Positions 51,913-61,652 of a stretch of DNA of 64,000 nucleotides are shown here, piece by piece. The DNA comes from [Chlorobium] sp. 445 (GTDB lineage Bacteria > Bacteroidota > Chlorobiia > Chlorobiales > Thermochlorobacteraceae): assembly GCA_002763895.1 (NCBI GenBank), contig NSLH01000002.1, positions 1 through 64,000 on the forward strand. Direction: 5' to 3'. Each line of letters opens with the position of its first letter. Position 1 is the first letter of the stretch. A program made the translations under genes and the position numbers. The notes below the pieces were generated by a model. That model worked only from the letters and a program-made list of their open reading frames with translations, did not search any database and had not been told where the DNA came from.

Positions 51913-54402
51913 ATGCCAGCAAAAAAGAAATCGATTAGTCAAGAGTCTGCATCAGAAAATCATCAAGCAAAGAGCGAAAAAAAGTCGCCCGTAAAACGTG
52001 CTGTGCAGAGCGATGATGATGTACAGTTTAAGGGCGATGCAACAGGCAAGCGTCTGGTCATTGTAGAATCGCCTTCCAAAGCCAAAACAATTAACAAGTA
52101 CCTAGGAAAAGACTTCGCTGTTTTTGCCTCGATTGGACATATCAAAGAACTGCCGCGCAAAGAAATTGGGATCAATTTTGAGCATCACTATGAACCACGT
52201 TACGAAATCATTGCAGGCAAGGAAAAAGTGGTGCGAGAGATGAAAAAACTTGCCAAAGCGGCTGATGAAGTGCTGATTGCAACCGACCCAGACCGTGAGG
52301 GTGAAGCAATCGCATGGCACATTGCAAATGAACTAGAAGACCTGCATAAGCCGACGCACCGTGTGCTCTTCAACGAAATTACGCCCAAAGCTGTACGCGA
52401 AGCAATTGAACAGCCACGTGAGATTAATTACAACCTCGTGCGCTCACAGCAAGCGCGTCAAGCCATGGATAAGATTGTGGGCTATAAAGTGAGTCCTTTT
52501 CTGTGGGAGACAGTACTGCGCGGTCTTTCAGCAGGGCGCGTACAGTCCGTGGCTCTGCGTCTTGTGTGCGAGCGTGAGGCTGAAATCGAGGCGTTTCAGC
52601 CCAAAGAGTATTGGTCTATCATCGGCGAGTTTCTGACCGAGCGCGGTGAAAAAATTGTCGCCAAGCTGACTAAAGTGGGCGGCAAGGATGTGGAGATTCC
52701 AAATGAAGAAACCGCTAAAGCGCTTGCTGCAAGAATTAAATCACGACTTTATGCCATTGCTGAGATTCGCAAGCGCAAGACCAAACGCAATCCGCCTGCA
52801 CCTTTTACAACATCACTGCTACAACAAGCGGCGTCTAATCAACTTGGTTTTGGCTCAAAGAAGACTATGCTGCTTGCGCAACAGCTTTATGAAGGCATTG
52901 AACTTGGCGCTGATGGTGCAGTAGGGTTAATTACTTACATGCGTACGGACTCCAAGCGCATTAGCAAAGAAGCACAAAGCGAAGCGCGCGACTTCATCAG
53001 CAAGCAGTTCGGGAGTGAGTTTATTCCGGAGATGCCTATTCAATATAAGTCGTCGGAAAGTGCGCAGGATGCACACGAAGCCATTCGACCTACAGCGGTT
53101 GACCGCACACCTAAAGCCGTAGAGCGTTTTCTCAACCGTGATCAATTTCGGCTTTACGAACTCATTTGGAAACGCTTCCTTGCCTCGCAGATGTCGCCAG
53201 CAGAACTGGAGCAAACCAGCGTCGATATTTTGGACAACGAGCAAGAGTTTCTCTTCCGCGCTTCAGGCAGTGTGGTGCTCTTTGAAGGATTCCTCAAAGT
53301 GTTTGGCGATGCAAAAGAATTGGATTATGAAGAGCGCAAATCTACCAAAGAAGAAGGCGAGAGCGATGAGAGCCGTACGCTCTTGCCCAAAAACCTACAA
53401 GAGCGCGATAAATTGAATTTGGCTGCGCTCAAAGAAACACAGCACTTTACAAAACCACCTGCACGCTACACTGAAGCCAGTTTGGTCAAAGAACTTGACA
53501 ACTACGGCATTGGTCGACCCTCAACATACGCCACGATTATGTCGACCCTCGTCGAGCGCAATTATGTTGAAATCCGCGACCGCCGACTTTTCCCGACTGA
53601 ACTTGGCAAAGATGTCTCAAAAATTCTTGTAGCCAACTTCCCTGAACTCTTCAATGTAGAGTTCACGGCGAAAATGGAAGATGACCTCGATAAAGTTGCT
53701 ACAGGTGAAGATGAGTATGAAAAATTGCTCGATAGATTTTACTTGCCGTTTGAGAAAGCCTTGCAACTGCGCCAAGCCGCTCCAATTCTACCGCAGAACG
53801 ACAATGCTGAAATTTGCGACGTATGCCACGAAGGACGAATGATTGTCAAATGGACAAAGTCGGGCAAGTTTTTAGGCTGTTCGCGCTATCCGAAATGCAA
53901 AAACATCAAGCCAATTGCTGTACCCAAAGCCGCACCAGTTGAGACCGGCATCAAATGCCCGAAGTGTGAAACAGGACGAATGGTAATCAAGCAAGGCAAG
54001 TTTGGGAAGTTTCTAGCTTGCACGAATTATCCAAGTTGTGACAGTATTTTGAACCTGGATAAGTATGGCAGAATTGCTCCGCCGAAACTACCGCCACTGC
54101 AAACCACAGTCTCTTGTCCAAAGTGCAATGCGCCGATGTATCTACGTGAGAGCAAGCGTGGGCTATGGTTTAGTTGCACACGCTTCCCGAAGTGCCGAGG
54201 CATTCGCTCGTGGAAGGAATTTGATGAACAGGAACAAGCAAAGTGGTCTTTTGCGTTCGAGCAGCATCGGCAGAAATTTCCGCCAGTTGAAATTAAGATG
54301 TTAGATGGCACACCACTCGACTTTTCTATCAAGTTAGATGACCTGATTGCGGCAAATGTTGAAGCCGTACCCGCTCTCAGCGTAGAACAAACCGAAGAAT
54401 AA
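51913..54402 (+). CDS. topA: DNA topoisomerase I
   Basis: A type IA topoisomerase of about 829 aa that relaxes negative supercoils. A Lys/Ser-rich N-terminus precedes the Toprim domain (RLVIVESPSKAKTINKYLG; IATDPDREGEAIAWH). The active-site tyrosine is Tyr342 (GLITYMRTDSKRIS). Three C-terminal four-Cys zinc ribbons follow (CDVCHEGRM...CSRYPKC; CPKCETGRM...CTNYPSC; CPKCNAPMY...CTRFPKC). ATG 51913 is used, with GGAAGTAGG upstream, rather than the TTG at 51889. A full-consensus promoter and a terminator on the left isolate the transcription unit. Confidence 0.97.
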   Translation: MPAKKKSISQESASENHQAKSEKKSPVKRAVQSDDDVQFKGDATGKRLVIVESPSKAKTINKYLGKDFAVFASIGHIKELPRKEIGINFEHHYEPRYEIIAGKEKVVREMKKLAKAADEVLIATDPDREGEAIAWHIANELEDLHKPTHRVLFNEITPKAVREAIEQPREINYNLVRSQQARQAMDKIVGYKVSPFLWETVLRGLSAGRVQSVALRLVCEREAEIEAFQPKEYWSIIGEFLTERGEKIVAKLTKVGGKDVEIPNEETAKALAARIKSRLYAIAEIRKRKTKRNPPAPFTTSLLQQAASNQLGFGSKKTMLLAQQLYEGIELGADGAVGLITYMRTDSKRISKEAQSEARDFISKQFGSEFIPEMPIQYKSSESAQDAHEAIRPTAVDRTPKAVERFLNRDQFRLYELIWKRFLASQMSPAELEQTSVDILDNEQEFLFRASGSVVLFEGFLKVFGDAKELDYEERKSTKEEGESDESRTLLPKNLQERDKLNLAALKETQHFTKPPARYTEASLVKELDNYGIGRPSTYATIMSTLVERNYVEIRDRRLFPTELGKDVSKILVANFPELFNVEFTAKMEDDLDKVATGEDEYEKLLDRFYLPFEKALQLRQAAPILPQNDNAEICDVCHEGRMIVKWTKSGKFLGCSRYPKCKNIKPIAVPKAAPVETGIKCPKCETGRMVIKQGKFGKFLACTNYPSCDSILNLDKYGRIAPPKLPPLQTTVSCPKCNAPMYLRESKRGLWFSCTRFPKCRGIRSWKEFDEQEQAKWSFAFEQHRQKFPPVEIKMLDGTPLDFSIKLDDLIAANVEAVPALSVEQTEE

Positions 54403-54405
54403 GTG

Positions 54406-54849
54406 ATGACGGAATTGAAACTGTACTTAGAGACACCGCAGAGCCGAATTCCCCATCTTGGCACACAAATCTTCATGGCGCTCTCTTGGCTAATCATTGG
54501 CGGCTTAGTGTTGCTGGTGTATCGTGATACATTTTTTCTGGTCTCATTTTCTCTCATCTCAATATGCTGGCTGGGGCTAGCGTGGTGGCATACACACAAG
54601 CAACCTAAGTTTTTTGTGGCGCTCAACCCTAACGGCATTACCATTAAGACCTCTCATCTCTCTGAAATCGAATTTTTCTGGCGTGACCTTTCTTTTATTC
54701 GTGTTGAAGTTAGCGCAATGACACTGCGCTTGAAGTCTGGCGATGAATATGACATCGGATTAGATCGCCTGTCTGCAGAACAGCGTCAGCAGTGGAAAGA
54801 GGCGCTCAATGATGCAGCTACAAAGCATGGTGTGGAGATAAAACTGTAA
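54406..54849 (+). CDS. small two-helix membrane protein of unknown function
   Basis: A 147-aa protein with two membrane helices close together (residues ~22-39 and ~46-62) and a cytoplasmic beta-rich domain (FFVALNPNGITIKTSHLSEIEFFWRDLSFIRVE; MTLRLKSGDEYDIGLDRLS) that looks like a PH-like/YcxB-type membrane domain. It follows topA by 3 bp (start ATG 54406, or GTG 54403), so it is co-transcribed. No function can be assigned. Confidence 0.72.
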   Translation: MTELKLYLETPQSRIPHLGTQIFMALSWLIIGGLVLLVYRDTFFLVSFSLISICWLGLAWWHTHKQPKFFVALNPNGITIKTSHLSEIEFFWRDLSFIRVEVSAMTLRLKSGDEYDIGLDRLSAEQRQQWKEALNDAATKHGVEIKL

Positions 54850-54913
54850 GCAACCTGCAAGAAGTCGTCAGCAGATTGTCAGAGATACAGTGTAGCCTCA
54901 AAGAGCAGATGCA

Positions 54914-54921
54914 TAACTTTG
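54914..54921 (+). promoter_or_regulatory. candidate -7 promoter element (TAACTTTG) of pepA
   Basis: Exact TAnnTTTG match, about 64 nt of leader before ATG 54992. The -33 position (54891-54894) reads TGTA, a poor match. Confidence 0.45.
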
Positions 54922-54991
54922 TCTTGTGCTATCAAAAACTCTATCTTAAAAGATTCAAACTTTAACACTTCAACTTACAATACTTTCAACA

Positions 54992-56521
54992 ATGAGAGTT
55001 GTTATTTCAAAAGTCGACATTCGCTCGCAAGTCTTAGATGCGGCAGGATTTTTTATCTCTAAAGCAGCGCGTGAAAGAGAGCTAAGCGCGCTTTCTGCAA
55101 TTGTCGGCGTCAACACGGCTGGAATAAATGGCGATTTCAAAGCTGGTGAAGGCGATATTCTGATGCTGTATCCAAAGTCTGACACTATTGAAGCCACACG
55201 AGTTTTTTTATTAGGACTCGGCGAACTGACTTCACTGGAGTCTATTCGCAAAGCTGCTGCGGCATTTGCCAGCAAAGCTAGAGAAATGCAACTCGTAAAA
55301 GCTGGCATCGACCTCACAAATGTGCAAACGCTCGCTCAAACTTTGAATGAAGACCTCTCCTATGTGGCGCAAGCTGTCGTCGAAGGATTTGAGTACGGAT
55401 TGTATGAATATACTGCACATAAGACAGACAAAGTCAGCCAGTTGAAGAAAGGTAAAGCCTTCAAGCCTGAAAAGAAAGCGCAGTTCAAAGAGTTAATACT
55501 TTTCACAACCGAACAAGACTTCGACGTCGTCAAGGACGGTGCTGATGTTGGATACATCATCGCCACGTCGCAGTCTATGGTGCGTGACCTTATCAATGCC
55601 CCGAGTAATTATATGACAGCAACAGATATAGCTAATGCTGCAAAGGCTTCTGGCAAAAAGTATGGTTACAAGGTTACCGTATTTGGTAAGGAAAAATTGC
55701 AGCAACTGGGTTTCGGCGGGTTGCTTGGCGTCAATAAAGGAAGCAGTGAGCCGCCCACGTTCTCAATTTTGGAGTATAAGCCTGCAGGCAAAGCGAAAGC
55801 CAAAATTGCTCTCATCGGCAAAGGGGTAACATTTGATACAGGTGGCATTTCGCTCAAACCGTCAGAAAATATGGGCGATATGAAAGCTGATATGTCGGGT
55901 GCCGCTGATGTGATTGGTGCCGTAGAAGCAATTGCACGCCTGAAACTGCCGATTCATGTTATTGGCGCTATCCCAGCAACGGATAACAAACCCAGTGGCA
56001 CAGCTCAAAACCCAGGTGATGTATTAACCACTTACTCTGGAATTACAGTCGAGATCGATAACACCGATGCAGAAGGTCGACTGATTCTGGCTGATGCGCT
56101 CACATACATCAAAGAGCAGTATGAGCCAGATGCAATCATTGACCTTGCAACGCTGACCGGTGCGTGCGTTATTGCTCTGGGCAATCCTGTCGCAGGGCTC
56201 TTTAGCAACAATGATCAACTTGCTGATGCACTCTACAGAGCTGGGCTGCGCTCTGGAGAGAAAGTATGGCGCCTGCCGCTTTGGGACGATTATGACAAGC
56301 AAATCAAATCTGAGGTTGCTGATGTCAAAAACACAGGTGGTAGAGGAGCAGGGGCAATTACAGCGGCAAAGTTTCTGGAAAAATTCATCGGCGATCATCG
56401 CGCGTGGGCGCACCTTGATATTGCTGGTCCTGCATTTCCATCAATGGGTGGTGGACAAAGCAAAGGTAGTTCAGGTTTTGGGGTACGCTTGCTTGTGGAA
56501 GTCTTACGCAACTGGAATTAA
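54992..56521 (+). CDS. pepA: leucyl aminopeptidase (M17 family)
   Basis: A 509-aa cytosolic aminopeptidase. The N-terminal macro-like domain is residues ~1-170; the catalytic domain has LIGKGVTFDTGGISLKPS (Lys and Asp metal ligands), MKADMSGAADVIGAV, and the family signature NTDAEGRLILADAL (about residue 356). It binds two divalent metals and forms hexamers in known members; it recycles peptides. Monocistronic by appearance: promoter upstream, a separate transcription unit starting just downstream. Confidence 0.96.
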   Translation: MRVVISKVDIRSQVLDAAGFFISKAARERELSALSAIVGVNTAGINGDFKAGEGDILMLYPKSDTIEATRVFLLGLGELTSLESIRKAAAAFASKAREMQLVKAGIDLTNVQTLAQTLNEDLSYVAQAVVEGFEYGLYEYTAHKTDKVSQLKKGKAFKPEKKAQFKELILFTTEQDFDVVKDGADVGYIIATSQSMVRDLINAPSNYMTATDIANAAKASGKKYGYKVTVFGKEKLQQLGFGGLLGVNKGSSEPPTFSILEYKPAGKAKAKIALIGKGVTFDTGGISLKPSENMGDMKADMSGAADVIGAVEAIARLKLPIHVIGAIPATDNKPSGTAQNPGDVLTTYSGITVEIDNTDAEGRLILADALTYIKEQYEPDAIIDLATLTGACVIALGNPVAGLFSNNDQLADALYRAGLRSGEKVWRLPLWDDYDKQIKSEVADVKNTGGRGAGAITAAKFLEKFIGDHRAWAHLDIAGPAFPSMGGGQSKGSSGFGVRLLVEVLRNWN

Positions 56522-56548
56522 AAAAATGAAAAAATTTTCTTGCATGTT

Positions 56549-56580
56549 CTTGCGTTTTTCAGATTGAACGTTTATCTTTG
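56549..56580 (+). promoter_or_regulatory. promoter of the candidate small RNA
   Basis: CTTG (56549-56552), 20 bp, TATCTTTG (56573-56580). The -7 element is identical to that of topA. There is no ORF in the following ~230 bp on this strand. Confidence 0.6.
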
Positions 56581-56586
56581 TGTTCA

Positions 56587-56662
56587 CAAGTGGCAAACAG
56601 GTCGCGCCCGCGGCCTGTGGCATACGGTGTGGGGGACGTATGCCAGCCACATTTTTTATTTT
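56587..56662 (+). ncRNA. candidate small RNA with three-way-junction fold and terminator
   Basis: A ~75-nt unit without ORF. The closing stem GTGGC (56590-56594) pairs with GCCAC (56646-56650). Inside are hairpin A, 8 bp (56598-56605 with 56610-56617, loop GCCC), and hairpin B, 9 bp (56618-56626 with 56637-56645, 10-nt loop containing GGGGG). A and B abut without unpaired bases, and B abuts the closing stem. ATTTTTTATTTT follows, so the closed structure ends in a terminator-like U-tract. CCC in loop A could pair with the G-run in loop B. A Bacteroidota-type promoter lies 6-10 nt upstream. It may belong to the described Chlorobi-1 class, which I cannot test; tRNA, SRP RNA, 6S and tmRNA do not fit. 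Confidence 0.6.
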
Positions 56663-56809
56663 AAACCAGCCTTAGACCTGCCTCGATAATCATTGCTTGC
56701 ACAAGCGCACTTTTGCTCTACGCATTGAGCCAACGCTTCATCATCATGACAAGCGTGTTGAAAAGTCCGCTGCATCCAACACGAGTCTAGTACAACTCTC
56801 CTGATAGCA

Positions 56810-58468
56810 TCACTCTTCGGGGAACATTGCTTTAAATAAGTGCTCTACTTTTTCCTGTCTAGCGCGTCCCTCTGTGAAGCCTATTGCTGCATAGAAATCA
56901 GCATCGTAGTTGCGCGTGCGAATAACAATAGGCATTGGAACGGCATGACCTAAAATTAAGACTTGCTGGCGCGTATCTAAACTTGCTAAAACATTGCGCA
57001 TGCCACCAGCATTGCTGACACCGCTCAGCACCGCATTGATATCCTTTTCATCGGAGAGTGCCGCAATGATTTTCGTGCCGATTTGGCTGAGCACCTCATC
57101 ATCAATACCAGAGGGGCGCTGGTCGACAAGCAAAAGCGAGACATAATACTTTCGCAGTTCTCGTGCGATTTTGCCAAACGAGGTTTGCGAGGCAGCACGC
57201 GGATTGAGAAACTTGTGTGCTTCCTCAATGGTAATGACAAGTTGCTTTGGCTTATTTTGTAAGCTTTGTGTGCACAGATACTTATCGGTTGCATCTTTGT
57301 AGGCTTTCTCGACGTGGCGCGTGATGATATTGGCAACAAGCAAGTAGCTAAGCATGTTGTCATATTTACCAAACTCGATAACGACACTGACACCGCGCTG
57401 CAAATCCTTAATAAGTTCTTCGATGACATTCAACTTATCTTTATTGTTACTAAAATCTAGAAATTCGCACACTGAGCGGAGTCTACGCAAGCGTCTCAAA
57501 AGGGCTTGCATAGAATTCAGCATGAGATTTTTCTTTTTTGCAAATTCTTGTGCTTCTTCTGGATTGTCCATCAGATTCATGGAGTGGCGTAACCAATCTT
57601 CCCCAAACTCGCCTTTGAGAATGCTTGTATATTCTGCAGCTGTTGGGGGGAGCCCCAGTTCATCTTGCAAAAGCAAAATGTCTTCTGGCTCAATTGTGTT
57701 GGTGCCAAGGCGTACTTCACGATCGCAGTATGCACCACGACTTCGGGTACTGGCAGGGTCGAGCGAGTATATTTTGACCTTGCCGCGTGAGGCAAAGAGC
57801 GGTTGCAAGCCTTTCACAGAAGATTGCCCCGGAGCCTCAGATGTGCCTTTTGTACCATATTCACTGTGCATATCAAAGACGAGATTAACTGCTGTGTCGG
57901 TTTTGATAAGTCCAGCAAGCAATAAGCGCGTAATGAAGGTTTTGCCTGTGCCTGTGCGACCAAAGACTGCACTACTGCGCTCGGCAAAGCGTTCCAAATC
58001 AAGGCAAACAGGTTGCGACATATTGAGCGGCGTGCCAATGTAAAAGAATTTGCGCTTTTCGGTTTCGTTGCGTGATTCTGTGCCGAATACGCTAGCAATG
58101 TCTTCATCAGTAGCTTCAGCTACAGCAGCAAAGTGAGGGGGGATGGTCTTAACTGGTTCTATCACAGCGTCCTTGTGTTTTTCACGCATGAGCATCGGAT
58201 GCAGCGAGACAATCGAGTAGGTCAGCGTGCCAGAAACAATGTGCCGAATTAAGTCATGATGAAAGTTAGGTGGGCTGGAGAGCAAGTCCTCATTTTTAGC
58301 CGCAAGACGCATATCGGTGATAATAGAGAAAAAATCGTATTGCTCGCCTTCCACGACAAGAAATTTTCCAGCTCTGATACTCTCAAGCGGAACATGCTCC
58401 AAGAGCTTCATATCAAGCCCTTCTAAAAGTGAGCCACGAATGATGTTACCAAGTACAGTTCTATTCAT
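56810..58468 (-). CDS. HerA-like ATPase/helicase (DUF87)
   Basis: A 552-aa protein. The N-terminal HAS-barrel (residues ~1-110: GNIIRGSLLEGLDMKLLE) is followed by a FtsK/HerA-type ATPase: AVFGRTGTGKTFITRLL (Walker A), LVFDMHSEYG, LVITIEEAHKFLN (Walker B with Glu) and LLLVDQRPSGID, then a C-terminal helical part. HerA hexamers translocate DNA, usually with the nuclease NurA in end resection; no NurA gene is adjacent. AGGAG 9-10 nt before ATG 58468 supports the start. A TAACTTTG element at 58573-58580 may be its promoter, with a ~100-nt leader. Confidence 0.88.
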   Translation of the reverse strand: MNRTVLGNIIRGSLLEGLDMKLLEHVPLESIRAGKFLVVEGEQYDFFSIITDMRLAAKNEDLLSSPPNFHHDLIRHIVSGTLTYSIVSLHPMLMREKHKDAVIEPVKTIPPHFAAVAEATDEDIASVFGTESRNETEKRKFFYIGTPLNMSQPVCLDLERFAERSSAVFGRTGTGKTFITRLLLAGLIKTDTAVNLVFDMHSEYGTKGTSEAPGQSSVKGLQPLFASRGKVKIYSLDPASTRSRGAYCDREVRLGTNTIEPEDILLLQDELGLPPTAAEYTSILKGEFGEDWLRHSMNLMDNPEEAQEFAKKKNLMLNSMQALLRRLRRLRSVCEFLDFSNNKDKLNVIEELIKDLQRGVSVVIEFGKYDNMLSYLLVANIITRHVEKAYKDATDKYLCTQSLQNKPKQLVITIEEAHKFLNPRAASQTSFGKIARELRKYYVSLLLVDQRPSGIDDEVLSQIGTKIIAALSDEKDINAVLSGVSNAGGMRNVLASLDTRQQVLILGHAVPMPIVIRTRNYDADFYAAIGFTEGRARQEKVEHLFKAMFPEE

Positions 58469-58803
58469 GCTACCTTTCTCCTATAAGGTGATGTGTTTTG
58501 TGACTTTAACATTGCAAATGTTGCCTTTTTGGATATTGCTTATGTTTTTGTGTTGCCTCTGTGGTGTTACGGCAAAGTTAGCGCTCTGCAAATCATTTGG
58601 CTTAAAGAGCATGTGCAGAACGTCGGGCAAGACAAGTGCTTTCTCAACACTTCGCATCGTAGCAAGTAAAAAACTTGGTGCAACAGAGTACAAGTATTAC
58701 GCATATTCGTGAACGCAGGCGCGTGAGACGTTCAGCAAAATACAGTGTGCTTGAGCAATTTCAATTCAGAATATCGCAAAATGAGAATGTCCTTCTTGGA
58801 GAC
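58469..58803. other. intergenic region between herA-like gene and tRNA-Thr
   Basis: About 335 bp with no convincing gene. It contains the candidate minus-strand -7 element TAACTTTG (58573-58580). Short open frames on both strands overlap each other and lack ribosome sites or recognisable protein sequence; no terminator hairpin was seen. Confidence 0.6.
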
Positions 58804-58835
58804 TTTGAGAAAAAAAGCAGTAAGTTGTATATTAG
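58804..58835 (+). promoter_or_regulatory. candidate promoter of tRNA-Thr (and atpD-atpC)
   Basis: TTTG (58804-58807), 20 bp, TATATTAG (58828-58835). Transcription would begin around 58842, about 9 nt before the mature tRNA. Confidence 0.5.
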
Positions 58836-58850
58836 AATTTCAAAATTTTT

Positions 58851-60397
<1,547 letters not shown>

Positions 60398-60401
60398 AAC
60401 G

Positions 60402-60659
60402 ATGCCCTTTCAAGTTGAAGTCGTTACGCCAGTTAAGCAGGTCTTTGAAGGCGAAGCTGTATGTCTGACATTGCCCGGTGTAGTAGGTAGTTTTCAGATT
60501 TTGCAAAACCACGCACCGATTCTTTCAGCATTGAAAGAGGGTACACTCCGCATTGATTTAGCTGATAAATCATCGCAAACCTTTGTCATTTCAAGTGGTT
60601 TTGTAGAGATGAACAACAATCGTGCGATTGTTATTGCCGAATCTGTTCAAAAAGCCTAA
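60402..60659 (+). CDS. atpC: ATP synthase F1 subunit epsilon, short form
   Basis: An 85-aa protein comprising only the N-terminal beta-sandwich (MPFQVEVVTPVKQVFEGEAV; PGVVGSFQILQNHAPILSALKEG; FVISSGFVEMNNNRAIVIAE). The C-terminal two-helix domain that inhibits ATP hydrolysis in most bacteria is missing, as reported for Chlorobium epsilon. ATG 60402 lies 4 bp after atpD; a longer frame from 60345 sits inside atpD and is rejected. Confidence 0.95.
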   Translation: MPFQVEVVTPVKQVFEGEAVCLTLPGVVGSFQILQNHAPILSALKEGTLRIDLADKSSQTFVISSGFVEMNNNRAIVIAESVQKA

Positions 60660-60674
60660 CAACCTTCTTTACGC

Positions 60675-61622
60675 TTGACCGTCCTAAAACCAAGGCGTCT
60701 CCGAAAGGGCGATGTTATCGGTATTGTTGCGCCTGCAAGCCCAGTATTTCCTGAGGACAAATTGGAGCGTGCTGCCGAATACATCGAGAGTTTGGGTTAT
60801 CGCATCAAGTTTGGTAAGGCAGTGCGCAAGGTATATGGTTACTTAGCAGGTACGGATAAAGAACGCGCGCAAGACCTCAACGAAATGTTCGCTGACCGAT
60901 ATGTCTCAGCGATTTTTTGTTTGCGTGGTGGCTATGGCTCGCCGCGTATTCTCCCCCTGCTCGATTACGCCATGATAGCACGCAATCCCAAAATTTTCGT
61001 AGGCTTCTCTGACATCACTGCGCTCTGCAGCGCACTATTTGCAAAGTGCAAACTCATCACATTTTTAGGACCGATGCTTGTCTCCGATATGACACAGCCA
61101 GATGACTTTGCGCAAGAGCACTTCTGGCAAATGATAACATCGGCAAGCGTTGTCGGCGAACTGCCAAACCACGCTTCCCATCATGCTACAGCGCTGCAAG
61201 TCGGCGAAAAGACCGGACGCCTTAGCGCAGCAAATCTCTCGCTGCTGACAACCCTTATCGGCACACCCTATTTGCCAAGTCTGAAAAAGAGTATCTTGGT
61301 AATAGAAGACATCGGCGAAGAACCTTACCGCGTGGATAGGATGCTCTCGCAAGTTGCAAATTCGGGAGTAATGCAAGCATTGCACGGCTTTGTGGTAGGA
61401 CAATTTACAGACTCTGAGCCAGAGGATGATAAACCTTCGCTTTCAATGAAGCAAGTGATTGCGGACTATGTCAAAAAGCTGCCGAAACTTGTGCCAGCAT
61501 TTGCAAACTTTTCATTCGGTCATATCAAATCCAAGTTGACTTTACCATTTGGCGCGAGAGCAAAACTGAGTGTAACGCGCCGTCATTGCAAGTTAGAGAT
61601 AACAGAGCGCGTTGTAACATAG
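60675..61622 (+). CDS. LD-carboxypeptidase (peptidase S66, LdcA/MccF family)
   Basis: A 315-aa serine peptidase. RKGDVIGIVAPASPV is the conserved N-terminus; the nucleophile Ser is in FVGFSDITAL, the Glu in VIEDIGEEPYRVDRML and the His in FSFGHIKSKLTLPFG, completing the Ser-Glu-His triad. LdcA removes the terminal D-Ala from murein tetrapeptides in cytoplasmic recycling; MccF-type specificity cannot be excluded. The start is probably TTG 60675, 15 bp after atpC, since no ATG or GTG lies before the conserved part. Confidence 0.9.
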   Translation: MTVLKPRRLRKGDVIGIVAPASPVFPEDKLERAAEYIESLGYRIKFGKAVRKVYGYLAGTDKERAQDLNEMFADRYVSAIFCLRGGYGSPRILPLLDYAMIARNPKIFVGFSDITALCSALFAKCKLITFLGPMLVSDMTQPDDFAQEHFWQMITSASVVGELPNHASHHATALQVGEKTGRLSAANLSLLTTLIGTPYLPSLKKSILVIEDIGEEPYRVDRMLSQVANSGVMQALHGFVVGQFTDSEPEDDKPSLSMKQVIADYVKKLPKLVPAFANFSFGHIKSKLTLPFGARAKLSVTRRHCKLEITERVVT

Positions 61623-61652
61623 TTGAGTGTATGCTCGAGCAACTTGCTTTGA

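Noticed and set aside
56590-56650. Hammerhead ribozyme, SRP RNA or 6S RNA as identity of the three-way junction
   Set aside because: The conserved hammerhead core is absent, the SRP GGAA/AGCA loop motif is absent, and the element is far shorter than 6S RNA.
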